A stretch of 64,000 bases of DNA from Coleophoma eucalyptorum. Lineage: Eukaryota; Ascomycota; Leotiomycetes; Helotiales; Dermateaceae. The stretch lies in assembly GCA_026120035.1 (NCBI GenBank), contig JALRME010000006.1, positions 310,001 through 374,000 of the forward strand, given 5' to 3'. Under the pieces are notes generated by a model. It worked only from the letters and a program-made list of their open reading frames with translations. It did not search any database and was not told the DNA's origin. A program made the position numbers and the translations under genes. This document shows, piece after piece, positions 44,879 to 56,255 of the stretch; position 1 is the stretch's first letter; each line of letters opens with the position of its first letter.

Positions 44879-45451
44879 ATGTTCCGAGGATTTGTGCTCA
44901 GTAATGTTCGCGGGGACTCTAGGGATGCTGTCATAGGGTTCCTTAGGACGATTGGATCTCGCCCGTTTGTCACTTCGACGTCGTCATGGGGTAAAGCTAT
45001 GCCGCCACGTCCTAAAGCTCCGAGCGAAGATGAATTCACGGAGAAGTTCCTCTGTGGCACTGGGCCAGGTGGGCAGAAGATTGTAAGTTGCCGGACACCC
45101 TAAATTGGTTGCTTTATTGTCATGGAGGTCTATGAATCCATGGGTTGCTAATAGCGAGTGCAGAATAAAACCTCCTCGGCAGTACAGCTGAAGCATATCG
45201 AGACTGGGATAGTCCTCAAAGTACAAGCAACGAGATCACGCACACAGAATCGGAAGATTGCAAGGCAGATGTTAGCAGATAGGCTTGAGGTCATGGAGAA
45301 AGGCGAGGAGAGTCGAGTTGCAAAAGTAGCAGATGTCAAGAAGAGACGGAAGAGCAGTGCGCTGAAAAAGAGCAAGCGGAAATACAGAGCTTTGGCCGAA
45401 GCAAAAGAAAAGGCTGGGCAATCAAAGGAAGAAGAAGAAGAAGAAAGCTGA
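44879..45451 (+). CDS. RSO55: Mitochondrial GGQ-domain release-factor-like protein (Rso55/MTRFR family)
   Basis: Two exons, 44879-45082 and 45164-45451, with an 81-nt intron; 163 aa. An N-terminal presequence-like part (RGFVLSNVRGDSRD, FVTSTSSWGK) is followed by the RF-1 catalytic motif GTGPGGQKINKTSSAVQLKH, whose GGQ sits beside the splice junction. A strongly basic helical tail (KKRRKSSALKKSKRKYRAL) ends in a Glu run. It lacks codon-recognition domains, as in human MTRFR and yeast Rso55. By family it rescues stalled mitoribosomes by hydrolysing peptidyl-tRNA. Very sure of the domain, fairly sure of the subfamily. Confidence 0.92.
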
Positions 45452-47623
45452 GACTGAAAATTCTCGCTTTGTTATTTAGGGAAGATGGAACATCGCTGTC
45501 GGTCACCAGAAGCCAGTGCCTGGATTTTCGACACTGTATACCATCATGATCAGAGACTTCCAATTCCAACCTCGAGGGCAGGACAGGACATTTTGATTCA
45601 GCCTATCTCGAGCCAAGGTGTCTCATCGACTTATGGTCTACAGAATGGCGAAACTGATTCGGCCACGTTATGCTAGGCCATTACGGAGCACAGACAACAA
45701 TTAAGTCAAACCGAAGGAGGGTCTCTGAAAATGGTAATTCATTCAGCAGATTTGTTCTCGCTGCGTAACTGGTCCATCTAGCTACTTTTCCCTGCGCTAC
45801 TCGGGGCGTTTCACGGTCCTTGGTGACTTACAGACTGTCCCAATTGGAGCATATATCTACCTATATGGTTTTGGACAGGCTTGATAGGCGATCCTCAGGC
45901 CATGAGAGGCGATTGGAAGCTCCATTTTCAGATGATGTTGAATCTCTAACGTATCAAAACAGTTAGCAATTTTGTGTTTGACTTTAGAATATGTAGAGAA
46001 TATCAAGCCTTTTCAATACTCGAACCCAAAGACCTGCTAACACTGAGAATCCCGCATGCTACCAAGACCAAATGACTCATTTACCTCCAAATTTGGACTG
46101 ACTTTCTTAGTGTAAGACATGGCAAGGGACGAGACCGTCCGCGACGAATACTGCACCTAACAGCAAGCGAAGCATTTCTTGGCAAACAAAATGCATTTTA
46201 CTTCATTCCAAAAGAAAGCCGTGATGTTAGGTCTTACAAAAAGAAAACCTCTACAGCCGTGCTAAATATTCACGACGTTTTGATTTGAGTGTAGGGCAAA
46301 GGTTCAGAGCTGAATACATCATCATTGGAAGCCTAAACTTCCGCGTCTTGAATACTGTTGATGAAGCCTGTTCTATCAAAAAGGCCATTTGCTTGCTAGC
46401 AGCTGAAAATATCAAAATAAAGATAAGGTCTGTATATTTTTGGCTGAACAAGAAATAAATAACTGAATAAAATAACATCAAGGCTCGCGTTCCCTACCTG
46501 TCTTCTTGTCGCATCGAAGAAAGGATAGCGTTAGAACGAAAGTAGCGAGCGATATAGAAATAGCACCTGTGTTAGCGATATATTTATTCTGTAATCAATC
46601 CCTACCAGATCGAGGAAGTTATATACACTTAGCCCTATGTCTGTCTATCAAAAATAGCAGTGACGGCTTTCTTAAAAGCTTAGATCAAAGATTACAAGAC
46701 CACTAATGGTACAGTAACTACTAATTATTCTAGCATTTACATTTGAGAGATAAAGATTTCAAAATAGAGAACGTTAGAAGTGCGCTGTTGCTTACGAAAT
46801 ACCGACTTAACTGTCTTGTGTGTATTGTTTAATATTTTGATTTCTATGCTAGCGCCTGGGAGTTGTTTTCTCTAGGGAACTTACCTTCAATATCTTAGAT
46901 AAGGTGAAGCGATCTAAACATGCTGTCATGTGACGCTACATAAATTTCCTGGCTTATAGTATATTTCAATCTCTTGTACCGGTAATTAGAGAATGGTAAA
47001 TTTGATAGGCAAAAGCAATTGAAATTATTCCAATATTTCTAATCTAGTATGTAGAGCCACCTTGATTGAGAGTGGTTAGCAATTCTGTGGCACCAGGTTG
47101 CATCCGGTCGAGTAGTGCCCGATTAGGAAATCTCTAAGCCGCACGAACTCGCGGTTCTTGAAGGCTCCACACATATACTTTAGCTTCAAATATTCTTTGT
47201 CGTTCATGTGCGCCATTCAACTTCACACAAACACCAATACGAAGATACTTCAATATAAACCCCATCGTGATTACAACTTCTTCACGCGACAGCTTTGGAG
47301 ACTTCCAGCAGGTCAGCCCCTGAATATCAAAGCACGGACCTCATTCCTCGATCCTTAAGCGAGCCACCAAAAACCGGTCTAGTCTGGGCGCCTTGATGCC
47401 TGATCAAGGAGGGACAGACAGCTGAATCCGTCATTCCTGCTCCGTTCTGCGACCGCGAAAAATCTGACCCCAAGGCAAAAAAAGACGTCGAAAATCACGA
47501 CGCCGGGACAAAAGATCTTTATCTCAACGCCAACACCTTCAAATCCCTTCAAACTTTCAGAATCAATCCAGAATGATCTCAACTTTTGCATGAGCTATTT
47601 TATTTTAGGTCTCAACTCGCAAA
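45452..47623. other. Intergenic 2.2 kb, AT-rich
   Basis: 3' flank of the Rso55 gene and upstream region of EPL1. The 45.7-47.1 kb part is clearly AT-rich with only short frames. No gene, tRNA or repeat recognised. Confidence 0.55.
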
Positions 47624-49446
47624 ATGAGGCCACAGATGGGGCGGACCACCCGGGTCAAGAAGCTTCAACCACGGGCTCCCCAACCGATTTTAAGACAAGA
47701 CCAAATCGAGTCTGATGAGTATGATTCCCTCCAAGGTCAATACAAAGTCGAAACAGGGGTGGAAAAGAGTGAAGAGTCGGTATGTTTTGCCCCATTGTCT
47801 TCACCTATTTTTAGCGTTTGGACATATTGATATTGATCACGTGATTGATATTACACCGCTCAGCCAGCAGGAACTGACAACTCGCCCAGGAAATCCATCT
47901 CCAAGCTGCCTTAGCTGGTACTGGTGGCGACAAAGAGACGGAGGAGATCCCGGCTCCACCTGCGCAGGAGAGTAGTGATTTCGATTATGACGCTTTATAC
48001 TCATCTGTGTACGAAAAACCTGCGACATATATTCGCTTTTCCCAAACGGTCGAAGAATGTACTGGGTGTCAGTATGATATGACAACTGAAGATGATGTTT
48101 TCCTCAAAACATACAACCAGAAGAAGCCACCAAATTCTCACCTTTCAGAAGATGACTTCGAAAAGATTATGGAAAGTTATGAAGACACTGCCCAGATTCA
48201 GGCTCCCTTCGCCTCGGTAGACCAAACTCAAATTTCCTTTGATACTATGAGAAATGCTCTTAGCAAGCAGCTGGATGCAAAGTATCAGATGTACGCGAAG
48301 GACATCTATGATCACTGGAAGAGTTGCAGACAAAACACGGCAAATAGGCCACTCCAACCGAGCTTGAAGTTCGAGACACAACCTGACCATGATGATGGTG
48401 ATCCATATGTGTGCTTCCGTCGTCGCGAGATAAGGCAAACCAGAAAGACTAGAGCCCGAGATGTGCAGAGCACGGACAAGCTCAGAAAGCTCCGCAAAGA
48501 ACTTGACGTTGGCAGAGAGCTTATACGTATGACATCTCAGAGAGAAGAGTACAAGCGAGATCTTCTGGCAACCGAGAAGCACATCTTTGAGCAGCGCCAA
48601 AAGGTCAAAGAAGCTAAGAACAGGTTGAATATCAAAGGTGACGATGATGATTTGATCAACCAAGTTGTAAGCAACCAATCATATACCATCACAAAGACAA
48701 TGCTAACCCATCATCATCAGCCTCGCAAGCGCAAGGCAATGGACTTCAATAACCAAGCGAGAGGACAACAACCAGCACCACATCTCCGAATCCCATCTCA
48801 TCGATCAGATGGACGACCACTGGACGCTGATCTGGAAACTCTCGCTGAGGTAATGGCACGGAAGGAGAGTATAATCAACAAGGAGCTTGATGAAAAGGTT
48901 ATGAAGCATCGTCAATGGAATGACAAGCACATTGACGTGACCCGGGAACCACTTCCTCCCGTACACAGTATTGGCAACGGATCAGCCTTCCGATCAGCCA
49001 CTGCCCAATACCAATTATTGACGCCACCTTCGTCTGTGGCGTCCGATTCGAGTGATCATCCATGTCCTTCGAAAATGGATATTGATCCTCCTGCATTCAG
49101 TCTATCCTCCCCACTGGATGAAGAAGAAACCCAAGCTCAACCTGCATACCGCAGACGATTTGGTCGCTTAGGTCGGCTGTGGATTGACCGCAGAGGAATG
49201 ACCGCCGTGAATAAAGAGCCTCGTGAGATAGAATCCGACAGATGGAAATACGACCAAGATGATGATGAAGAACAACCAGTTTATGAAATGGATCCCTACA
49301 GTACGGCTGCGCTGAGATTCCGCTCAACTATTCCGTTACTTTCGCCCGCTCGACGTGTGCAGCAGGTCGAGAGCCAGAGGCCGGGAATGAGCAGCAGCCC
49401 TGCAGCTTCCCGGACTGTCTCCGTTTCGCAGCCAGCACCAACTTGA
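47624..49446 (+). CDS. EPL1: Enhancer of polycomb-like protein Epl1 (NuA4 subunit)
   Basis: Scaffold of the Piccolo/NuA4 histone acetyltransferase that holds Esa1, Yng2 and Eaf6 on nucleosomes. Two exons, 47624-47779 and 47890-49446, with a 110-nt intron; 570 aa. The EPcA domain reads RQDQIESDEYDSLQGQYKVETGVEKSEE|SEIHLQAAL, FDYDALYSSVYEKPATYIRF, TTEDDVFLKTYN and DPYVCFRRREIRQTRKTRARD. A charged coiled-coil stretch follows (LRKLRKELDVGRELIRMTSQ), and a Pro/Ser-rich C-terminus. A second Met at 47636 (MGRTTRVKKLQ) is an alternative start. The intron contains the palindrome ATCACGTGAT. Tail-to-tail with Rkm4. Confidence 0.94.
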
Positions 49447-49833
49447 AAAATCTTCGGACCGGGACGCAACTTTGCGAGCCCGTCCTTATAAACCAACACA
49501 TTATGAGCCCCAGGCCGTGCTCATGTAACACTACCCCACTATACACAAAGCCAGAGGACGACTTATTTGACGATTTGCGAAGGCGTTTGCCCAAGGGACT
49601 GGGCGGGAAGCGATGATTGTCTTTGGTAGAATTCTGCCCGAAGACCTGACAGAGACTGTGGGTCTTCATGTACTGTAGTGCTCATAGATTTGAGCAAAGG
49701 ACCAAGTAGAGACTGGCCCTTGAACACTTGTGTAGCACACTTGGTACACATGGAACGTTTTGTACCTCTTCATATTCTTCCAAACTTGATAAAACACTGT
49801 GTGACATACCGGCTGGATTGCCAAACCCTTCTT
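49447..49833. other. Intergenic between convergent EPL1 and RKM4
   Basis: 387 bp of 3' flanks; nothing further recognised. Confidence 0.6.
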
Positions 49834-51460
49834 TCAATTATACCTGCCCTTCTTCTTTGGCCGGGTGGTTTCTTCTCGAGATCGTTTACCCTTGCCGTTA
49901 CTGTTCGCTGCAGTGCTTTCGGTATTGTCGAGCAATCTCATCCGCTTATTGCTCCCTTGGAAAGAGCTTGCTTCTTGCAATGACTCCCTCAACACTTCCT
50001 TTTCACCCATACGAACCTTGATTGCCATGATCGTACGCCTTGAAAGTTCTGACTTGAGTAACTGTTTGTCCTCTTCCAGTGTCGTTTTGTACTCTTTCTC
50101 TCGCTCTTTCAGGATAACGGCGAGTAGCTGACCAACTAGTTCCGTTGCCAGTTTTGAGCGGCTTGGAAGCGAACTTTGGGAGGTTTCGAGGAGCCCTATG
50201 TTCTCATGATCCAAAAGGAGGATGTACAACAATGCCAAAAGCTCGTCTGGGATGCTTGGATTCTCCGAGTCTGCATGTGCCACGTCATACGAGTCTTCAT
50301 AAATGTCCTCCCGCTGTGCCAGGGCTATCCTCTTCTCGACTTCGGCAGCGGATAAGGGTTCCAGCTGAGGTAGAATGCTTGCTTGTACTGCAGCCATAAT
50401 GGAAGTTGTGGGTATCTCAGCCACATCGTATGCAGCATAGTTGTCGGATTGATATCCATAGCGTCTCAGTAGGTCACTCTGCGGAAGCTGGCCATAGTCG
50501 TTGAAGATCTCCTCGCCTTTCGATATGGGTTTAATGGTCCTCATTTCCAAATCTTCGTTATCGCAACAAAGTCGAGCATTGTTTCTGTCGGCGTCGGCAT
50601 TCAACATATCAGCCAAGGGTATCATAGAAAGAACGGTCCTCTCGTCCTCTCCATCATCCGAGACCAGGTCGTCTCCATCCTCCTCGGCGCCGGGTTTGTT
50701 TTGGGCGGAATCGCCTTCAGAAAACTCTGGTATATCAAAAGCATATGCCATTATGATGGATGCCACCCTATGACAAAGCTCTGTACTGCAGTTGTTCAGA
50801 CCGAGCGGCGCAATGTGCTGGGAGAACATTTCCTCCGCGCTATTTCTGCCAATCTTGTTCACCACGGCGGACGCTTGCAGCTCCGCGAGCTCGGATTCGT
50901 TCCAGAAGACCAAACTGTCGAGCTCCCGAGGGAGTACTGCGAGATATGGGCTCCACTTCGAGTCTTGTTGGGAACCCTCTGACACCAGGACCGCGGTGAG
51001 AGCCTGTGGCATGGTCAGCGTTAAAAGTCTGGACGAGGTGGTACAAAACCCACTAGCCATGGAGGCATGACAGAAAGGGTATCTGCTGCAGATTTTGCGG
51101 TATTGGTACCACTAGCTACCAAGCTATTCTTCACATTTAAAACCGCAGCCCGGGGTATGCTGAATACAACCTCATCTTCCGAGAAGTCGTCCGCGGCCAC
51201 TACAGCTTGTCAGTATGCAATCATGGCGGAGTAGTGCAAAAGAAAAGCTCCCAAATAGGAGACAGAGAAGAGACAGGCACTGAATAGCGTACACTTGGAA
51301 CTGTGGACAAAAGAAGTTTTGGGTGCTTACCAACTCCACGGCCCCGACCCTCTGAGCGTAAATCAGCGAGTTTCATTTTCGGATTCATGCGTACTCCATT
51401 TTCCTGAAGCCAGGAAAGAAAGATCGCCGTACTCTTCTGGTACTCGTCTTCGGCCTCCAT
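49834..51460 (-). CDS. RKM4: SET-domain ribosomal lysine methyltransferase Rkm4/SETD6-like
   Basis: Three exons: 51331-51460, 51054-51199 and 49834-51003; 481 aa. The N-terminus MEAEDEYQKSTAIFLSWLQENG leads into LADLRSEGRGRGVVAADDFSEDEVVFSIPR, a typical start of a split SET domain. The post-insert SET motifs follow: SMIPLADMLNADADRNN and GEEIFNDYGQLPQSDLLRRYGY, with NDYG as the AdoMet/lysine-channel motif. A Rubis-type substrate-binding helical domain comes after. The C-terminus is basic (KGKRSREETTRPKKKGR), a likely nuclear localisation signal. Yeast Rkm4 methylates Rpl42; that substrate is inferred by family. Divergent from KAE1. Confidence 0.9.
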
Positions 51461-52119
51461 TTTCGTAGCTGTTGAAAGAAAAAAAAGGGGAGTAAGAGGT
51501 TGTGGTGGAGCCAGAATGAGAGAATGGGTGAAGCTGCACAAAATATTGTCCGTCCTAGGAACCTTCAAGCGAACTCGCTAGCTCCAAATACCCATTTCTT
51601 TAAGTCTCCAATTTTGCTGAATTTTCCTTGAGCATTCTGTATCTTGGATATGGACGGACAATCCAGATAATTTGAATTGATGCAATTCCTTGGAAATGGC
51701 ACAGATAAATCCCTTCTAGTTTACAACCTGCACATATACGCAGTTACCGCTGTGCATTGAACTCTGCAGATTAGCTTATCAAAATTCGTCTAAAGGGTCA
51801 TCATCAGACTCCTGCGCAAAAAAAGGCAGAGTAGATGGAAACAGAGATTTGAGCTTTCAAGTATCCAATACTTGACATTCTGCCTGATTTCCCTGATATT
51901 CGAAACAATTCTAGTATTCAGATGTTATAATTAGTGGGTTCCATGGTACCCCTCTCTCAATTGCCATTTCCTATCTTCGATTTCGCAGGTTACTTGTCCT
52001 AGCGTATTTTCGCGTCTTCCGCATCTCTTATCGAAACGACCCCGCAGACAAAATCTTCTATATTACAAGGACGCAATAATAACACCCAGGAGCGTCACCA
52101 GAAATTGCAGAGTTTTGAA
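51461..52119. promoter_or_regulatory. Divergent promoter region RKM4 / KAE1
   Basis: 659 bp between two start codons. No specific site recognised. Confidence 0.4.
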
Positions 52120-53166
52120 ATGATTTCTATCGGATTGGAAGGCAGTGCCAACAAGCTTGGTGTTGGCATAATATCGCATCCTCCTGGCAAACCCGCCATT
52201 ATCCTCTCCAATATCCGCCATACGTTCATCTCTCCTCCCGGCGAGGGTTTTCTGCCCAAAGATACTGCGAAACACCACCGATCATGGGTTGTGAAGCTTG
52301 TGAAGCAGGCTATGAACGAGGCTGGAGTGAAAGTTAGCGATATTGATTGCATATGTTATACGAAGGGTCCAGGAATGGGAGCGCCGCTACAGGGTGTTGC
52401 TATTGCAGCAAGAATGCTATCTTTGCTGTGGGGGAAAGAACTTGTTGGTGTCAATCACTGCGTTGGTCACATAGAGATGGGAAGAGAGATCACTGGGGCC
52501 CAGAACCCAGTGGTACTATACGTTAGTGGAGGGAACACACAGGTCATCGCGTACGCGGAGCAACGATATCGAATCTTTGGCGAAGCTTTGGACATCGCAG
52601 TTGGAAACTGCTTAGACCGTTTCGCTAGAACACTTAAAATCAGCAATGATCCAGCACCAGGATACAACATTGAGCAGTTGGCAAAGAAAGGGAAAGTGCT
52701 GCTCGACTTACCTTATGCAGTCAAAGGAATGGACTGTTCGTTTTCTGGAATTCTTGCTAGTATCGATATCCTGGCTGCTGATCTCGAAGCAAATCCACAG
52801 TGGAAGGACCCAATCACCGGTGAGACTATCACAACTGCCGACCTGTGCTTCAGTCTTCAAGAAACCGTGTATGCCATGCTGGTGGAAATCACGGAGAGAG
52901 CTATGGCCCATGTCGGTAGTAAGCAAGTTTTGATAGTTGGCGGTGTAGGTAGCAACGAGCGGTTACAAGAGATGATGGGGCTTATGGCAAGGGATCGAGG
53001 AGGGAATGTCTTTGCAACGGACGAACGCTTTTGTATTGACAATGGCATCATGATTGCACATGCCGGACTCCTAGCCTACAAAACTGGATTTACCACCCCA
53101 CTGGAAGAAAGCACTTGTACGCAGCGATTCAGGACCGATGAGGTTTTCGTCAAATGGAGAGATTGA
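52120..53166 (+). CDS. KAE1: Kae1/OSGEP, catalytic subunit of KEOPS (tRNA t6A37 synthesis)
   Basis: Transfers the threonylcarbamoyl group to A37 of ANN-decoding tRNAs within the KEOPS/EKC complex. Single exon, 348 aa. Signature motifs: [18 protein letters not shown] at the start, [26 protein letters not shown] (the two His that bind the catalytic metal), [46 protein letters not shown] and [12 protein letters not shown]. No presequence, so this is the cytosolic/nuclear Kae1 rather than the mitochondrial Qri7 paralogue. The open frame runs five codons further upstream to a TTG; the ATG at 52120 matches the family start. Confidence 0.97.
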   Translation: MISIGLEGSANKLGVGIISHPPGKPAIILSNIRHTFISPPGEGFLPKDTAKHHRSWVVKLVKQAMNEAGVKVSDIDCICYTKGPGMGAPLQGVAIAARMLSLLWGKELVGVNHCVGHIEMGREITGAQNPVVLYVSGGNTQVIAYAEQRYRIFGEALDIAVGNCLDRFARTLKISNDPAPGYNIEQLAKKGKVLLDLPYAVKGMDCSFSGILASIDILAADLEANPQWKDPITGETITTADLCFSLQETVYAMLVEITERAMAHVGSKQVLIVGGVGSNERLQEMMGLMARDRGGNVFATDERFCIDNGIMIAHAGLLAYKTGFTTPLEESTCTQRFRTDEVFVKWRD

Positions 53167-53267
53167 AGAACAGTACATCTAGGACGAGTAGAAGCCAACG
53201 AATATTCTGACTACGGAGGATAATCACGTTGCGTGGTCACACACCTGATTCACACCGCAGACTGCTC

Positions 53268-53821
53268 TCAGAAAACATCTTCGGAATCGTCGTCTTCTTC
53301 GAGAATTGTCTGGCCCAGGATACCTCGCTCATCTCTGCGCCGCTCAGCATCCTTCTCCAACCACTTCTGCATTGACGTATCTGCTTTCCATCTGGTCGTC
53401 TGTTCACTGTTTAGTGACGAGCTTTGCCATGCTTCCTCAAGTTTTCTCTGCTCCCGCGCAGCTCGAACCGAGGCTGCTGTTCTACCCTTGTCTTCTGGCA
53501 CAGAATTGAGATTGAGGAGCGAGACCAAGACTGTCGAGGAGAAGTAAAGTATGGAACCAGTGATAAGGCCGACGAAGGCTGCAATACCTAGATAGATGTA
53601 AAGCGTCTGGGGGAGGGTCAGCCTAACGGGCAGGCGAAGGGCTATGGGGATGTGCACACCTCGAATCTAGCTAGCAATGTGAAGGGCAACCACAAGGCAG
53701 CCATAAAATAATGAAAAAGCTGTATCAAGGGCGCCAGACAAACCAGCATCCATCTCACTAGTGTTGTCAGCGGCAGAAAGGTGTAGTACAGAACAGCTGT
53801 GGTGACAGTGAGCCACGACAT
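53268..53821 (-). CDS. Small protein with two hydrophobic segments and charged tail, unknown
   Basis: Two exons, 53660-53821 and 53268-53606, with a 53-nt intron; 166 aa. Residues about 5-50 are strongly hydrophobic (VLYYTFLPLTTLVRWMLVCL, FHYFMAALWLPFTLLARFE). A second hydrophobic stretch spans the junction (TLYIYLGIAAFVGLITGSIL). A cytosol-like charged, probably helical region follows (AASVRAAREQRKLEEAWQSS) and an acidic end (EEDDDSEDVF). The join through the GTGTGC donor restores one continuous membrane domain, which supports the model. It resembles small ER or organelle membrane proteins, but I do not recognise the family. Tail-to-tail with KAE1; divergent from the AMPK beta gene. Confidence 0.72.
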
Positions 53822-54443
53822 CTCTGCTGCCAGCCCCTGAAACTGCACAGCGCGAGCGACACGGGTGGAAGCTCCAGTCAATGGCTGGCTAGCTGGCACG
53901 AAGCGTGAAGATATAAAGAATTGTGCATGTCCCTGACACAAGACGGGGCATGAACATAACTTTGTGATCGCTTGGGAATGGGAATGACGTGAGGAGCGGG
54001 ATTAGCGTGGCTGGCAGGGTATTACAGGCTTTAGCTTGGTGGGGCTTTTCCCCGGAGGGAGTTCGTTCGGTTGCTCTCGAAGCTTCAACTTCAACCTCAC
54101 TACTGTGAACTTTGCGCGAAGCACTCAACTTGACTTGTTGTTGTCGTCGCCGCTCAATCACCCAACTCCCCAAAAATTCCTTTGCCGTTTGCTATATATT
54201 TTTCCTTCGCTCAACGGGCCGTGGACCACGATCACGGCGGCCACGCACATCTCCTATATGTTCTTCAACGCTGGAACATCCATCTCGTCGTTATCCTTAT
54301 CCCTCCACCTTCCTCTCAGCCATTCCGATCTTCGCTACATGAATGATTGAAGGTGCTTGGCCCATACAAACACCTTCAACCTTACCTCGGGCCCTTTGCA
54401 ATAAACCTAGTGCTACACACATACACATCACCAATCTGCCAAA
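53822..54443. promoter_or_regulatory. Divergent promoter region of membrane protein / AMPK beta gene
   Basis: 622 bp, with pyrimidine-rich stretches before the AMPK beta ATG. No defined site named. Confidence 0.4.
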
Positions 54444-55965
54444 ATGGGGAACAATCCTTCCACGAACTCGAAGCCGCATTCTGGTGCGAACTCGGCCAGT
54501 GCTTCTCCGTCCAACCATGAATCACCTCGAGCCCCTCCATCGCGACGAGACCCCAAAAACCTGATCCCCTCACAGAGAACTGCCCCGCCTGAGCAGTCTC
54601 AAGCAAGCGCACGAGGGGTCACTGTTCACCGACCGCGTGCTTCCCAATCCATCCCCGTGTCGCAATTCAACGACTCACGATCAAGTCAACACACCAATCA
54701 CTCTGGGAATCAATCCACCACTTCAAGCCCGAAGCAGCCAAAACCGGAAACAAAACCCATAGAAGTCCCAAGTCAGCCAGTCGCCGTACCCATCCCTACA
54801 TCGAATCCCGAATCTGGCTCGTCTCGGTCTCATCAAGCGCATTCTTTTGATCCGTCTGGCCCGCCGTCAACCCAGGATATGTCTTATCATCTCACAAGAC
54901 CACCAAGACTTCCGTTACCTATTGAGGAAGAGGTCCATACACCTGGTTCACCTATTATTGCACCAACAGACGAAGACGAGGAAGTTCCTTCAACGTTAGA
55001 CATCGATAATTCTGAAAATGAAGCCTTACCCAGAAAGTCATCTGCACTGAGCAATACCACTATAGACGATGAAGATGATGCAGAAGAGTTGCAGGTTGAT
55101 AAGACAAAAGCTACTGTACCAACGATTTTCGAGTGGACTCGTGGCGGAGAGAAGGTCTATGTGACAGGATCGATCTTCCAATGGAACCGAAAACATAGAT
55201 TGCATCCAGTGTAAGTAATGGGAGACATTGTTTCAAGCCTGATTTATAGACACGCCACTAACATGAGTCATAGTGCAGACAAGCCAGGCGTTCTTCGGTC
55301 CACTATCTATGTTCGTCCAGGAACCCATCATGTCAGATTTCTCGTAGATGGCCTTATGCAATGTTCCCCAGATCTACCAACAACGGTAGACTTCGGAAAC
55401 AACCTAGTCAACTACGTTGAAGTCAGCGCTGACGACCTCCCACCTCCAGAGACACCAACTTCCTCAGCTACGGGAACTGGGGCTCCGGTGTTGACGGTTG
55501 AGGAGACTGCTGCTCTGGAGTCCAAGGCATCAGAAACCAAAACCAAGGAAAACCAGAAGCCTGCTCCAAAGACCAAATTCGTCATGCCTGCTTCAAAGTA
55601 CACGTCCGAAATCCCACGATTCTTGGAAGATCTAGACAAGGCAGAAGACACAGCAGAATATCAATCTGCGGCAATAGCCATCGAAAAGCTGCCAACCCCT
55701 CCCAGTCTTCCTGGCTTTCTTGGAAAACCTATCTTAAATGCTGCTACACCAATGAAAGATGATAACAGTGTGTTGATCATGCCCAACCATACTGTATTGA
55801 ACCATCTTGCCACAAGCAGTATCAAGAATAATGTTCTTGCTGTATCAGCCACGACCAGATATAAACGAAAGGTGAATGCCATATGATCGTCTTTCCTAGC
55901 CAAATATGCTGACTATGATCTAGTATGTCACGACAATCATGTACAAGCCCACTGGAGATGATTAG
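54444..55965 (+). CDS. GAL83: SNF1/AMPK beta subunit (glycogen-binding scaffold)
   Basis: Three exons: 54444-55210, 55274-55871 and 55924-55965; 468 aa. Starts MGNNPSTNS, a classical N-myristoylation site. A long Ser/Pro-rich disordered N-terminus comes before the AMPK1 carbohydrate-binding module: TIFEWTRGGEKVYVTGSIFQ, RKHRLHPVADKPGVLRSTIY and HHVRFLVDGLMQCSPDLPT. The C-terminal ASC domain, which binds the alpha and gamma subunits, reads LPTPPSLPGFLGKPILNAAT, LMPNHTVLNHLATSS|TTRYKRK-type motifs, and YVTTIMYKPTGDD in the last 42-nt exon. Without that exon the frame ends early at KVNAI, losing a strand needed for the complex core. Confidence 0.95.
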
Positions 55966-56255
55966 ATACACGTAGATTGATCTAGAGGTTAAGAGATCAG
56001 ACTGGCCGTGGAAAACCCTACATGTTGCTCACCAACACCTTGAATTCGAGTCCAGGCAATTTCTCTTCTGCTAGTTTGCGAGAGTTCCCAGACCCAACAG
56101 GTCTGATTCTGCTCTGACTAAAAAAGGCGATACGCTCTAGAACTCAGCAAAACACACCTGAACTAGCCTGTAGTCTAGCATTAGATGTTCAGACAAAGCA
56201 AGGCTACTCGTTTGAAAAATCGAGTTATAAATATACACGGATAGCACATTTCCTT

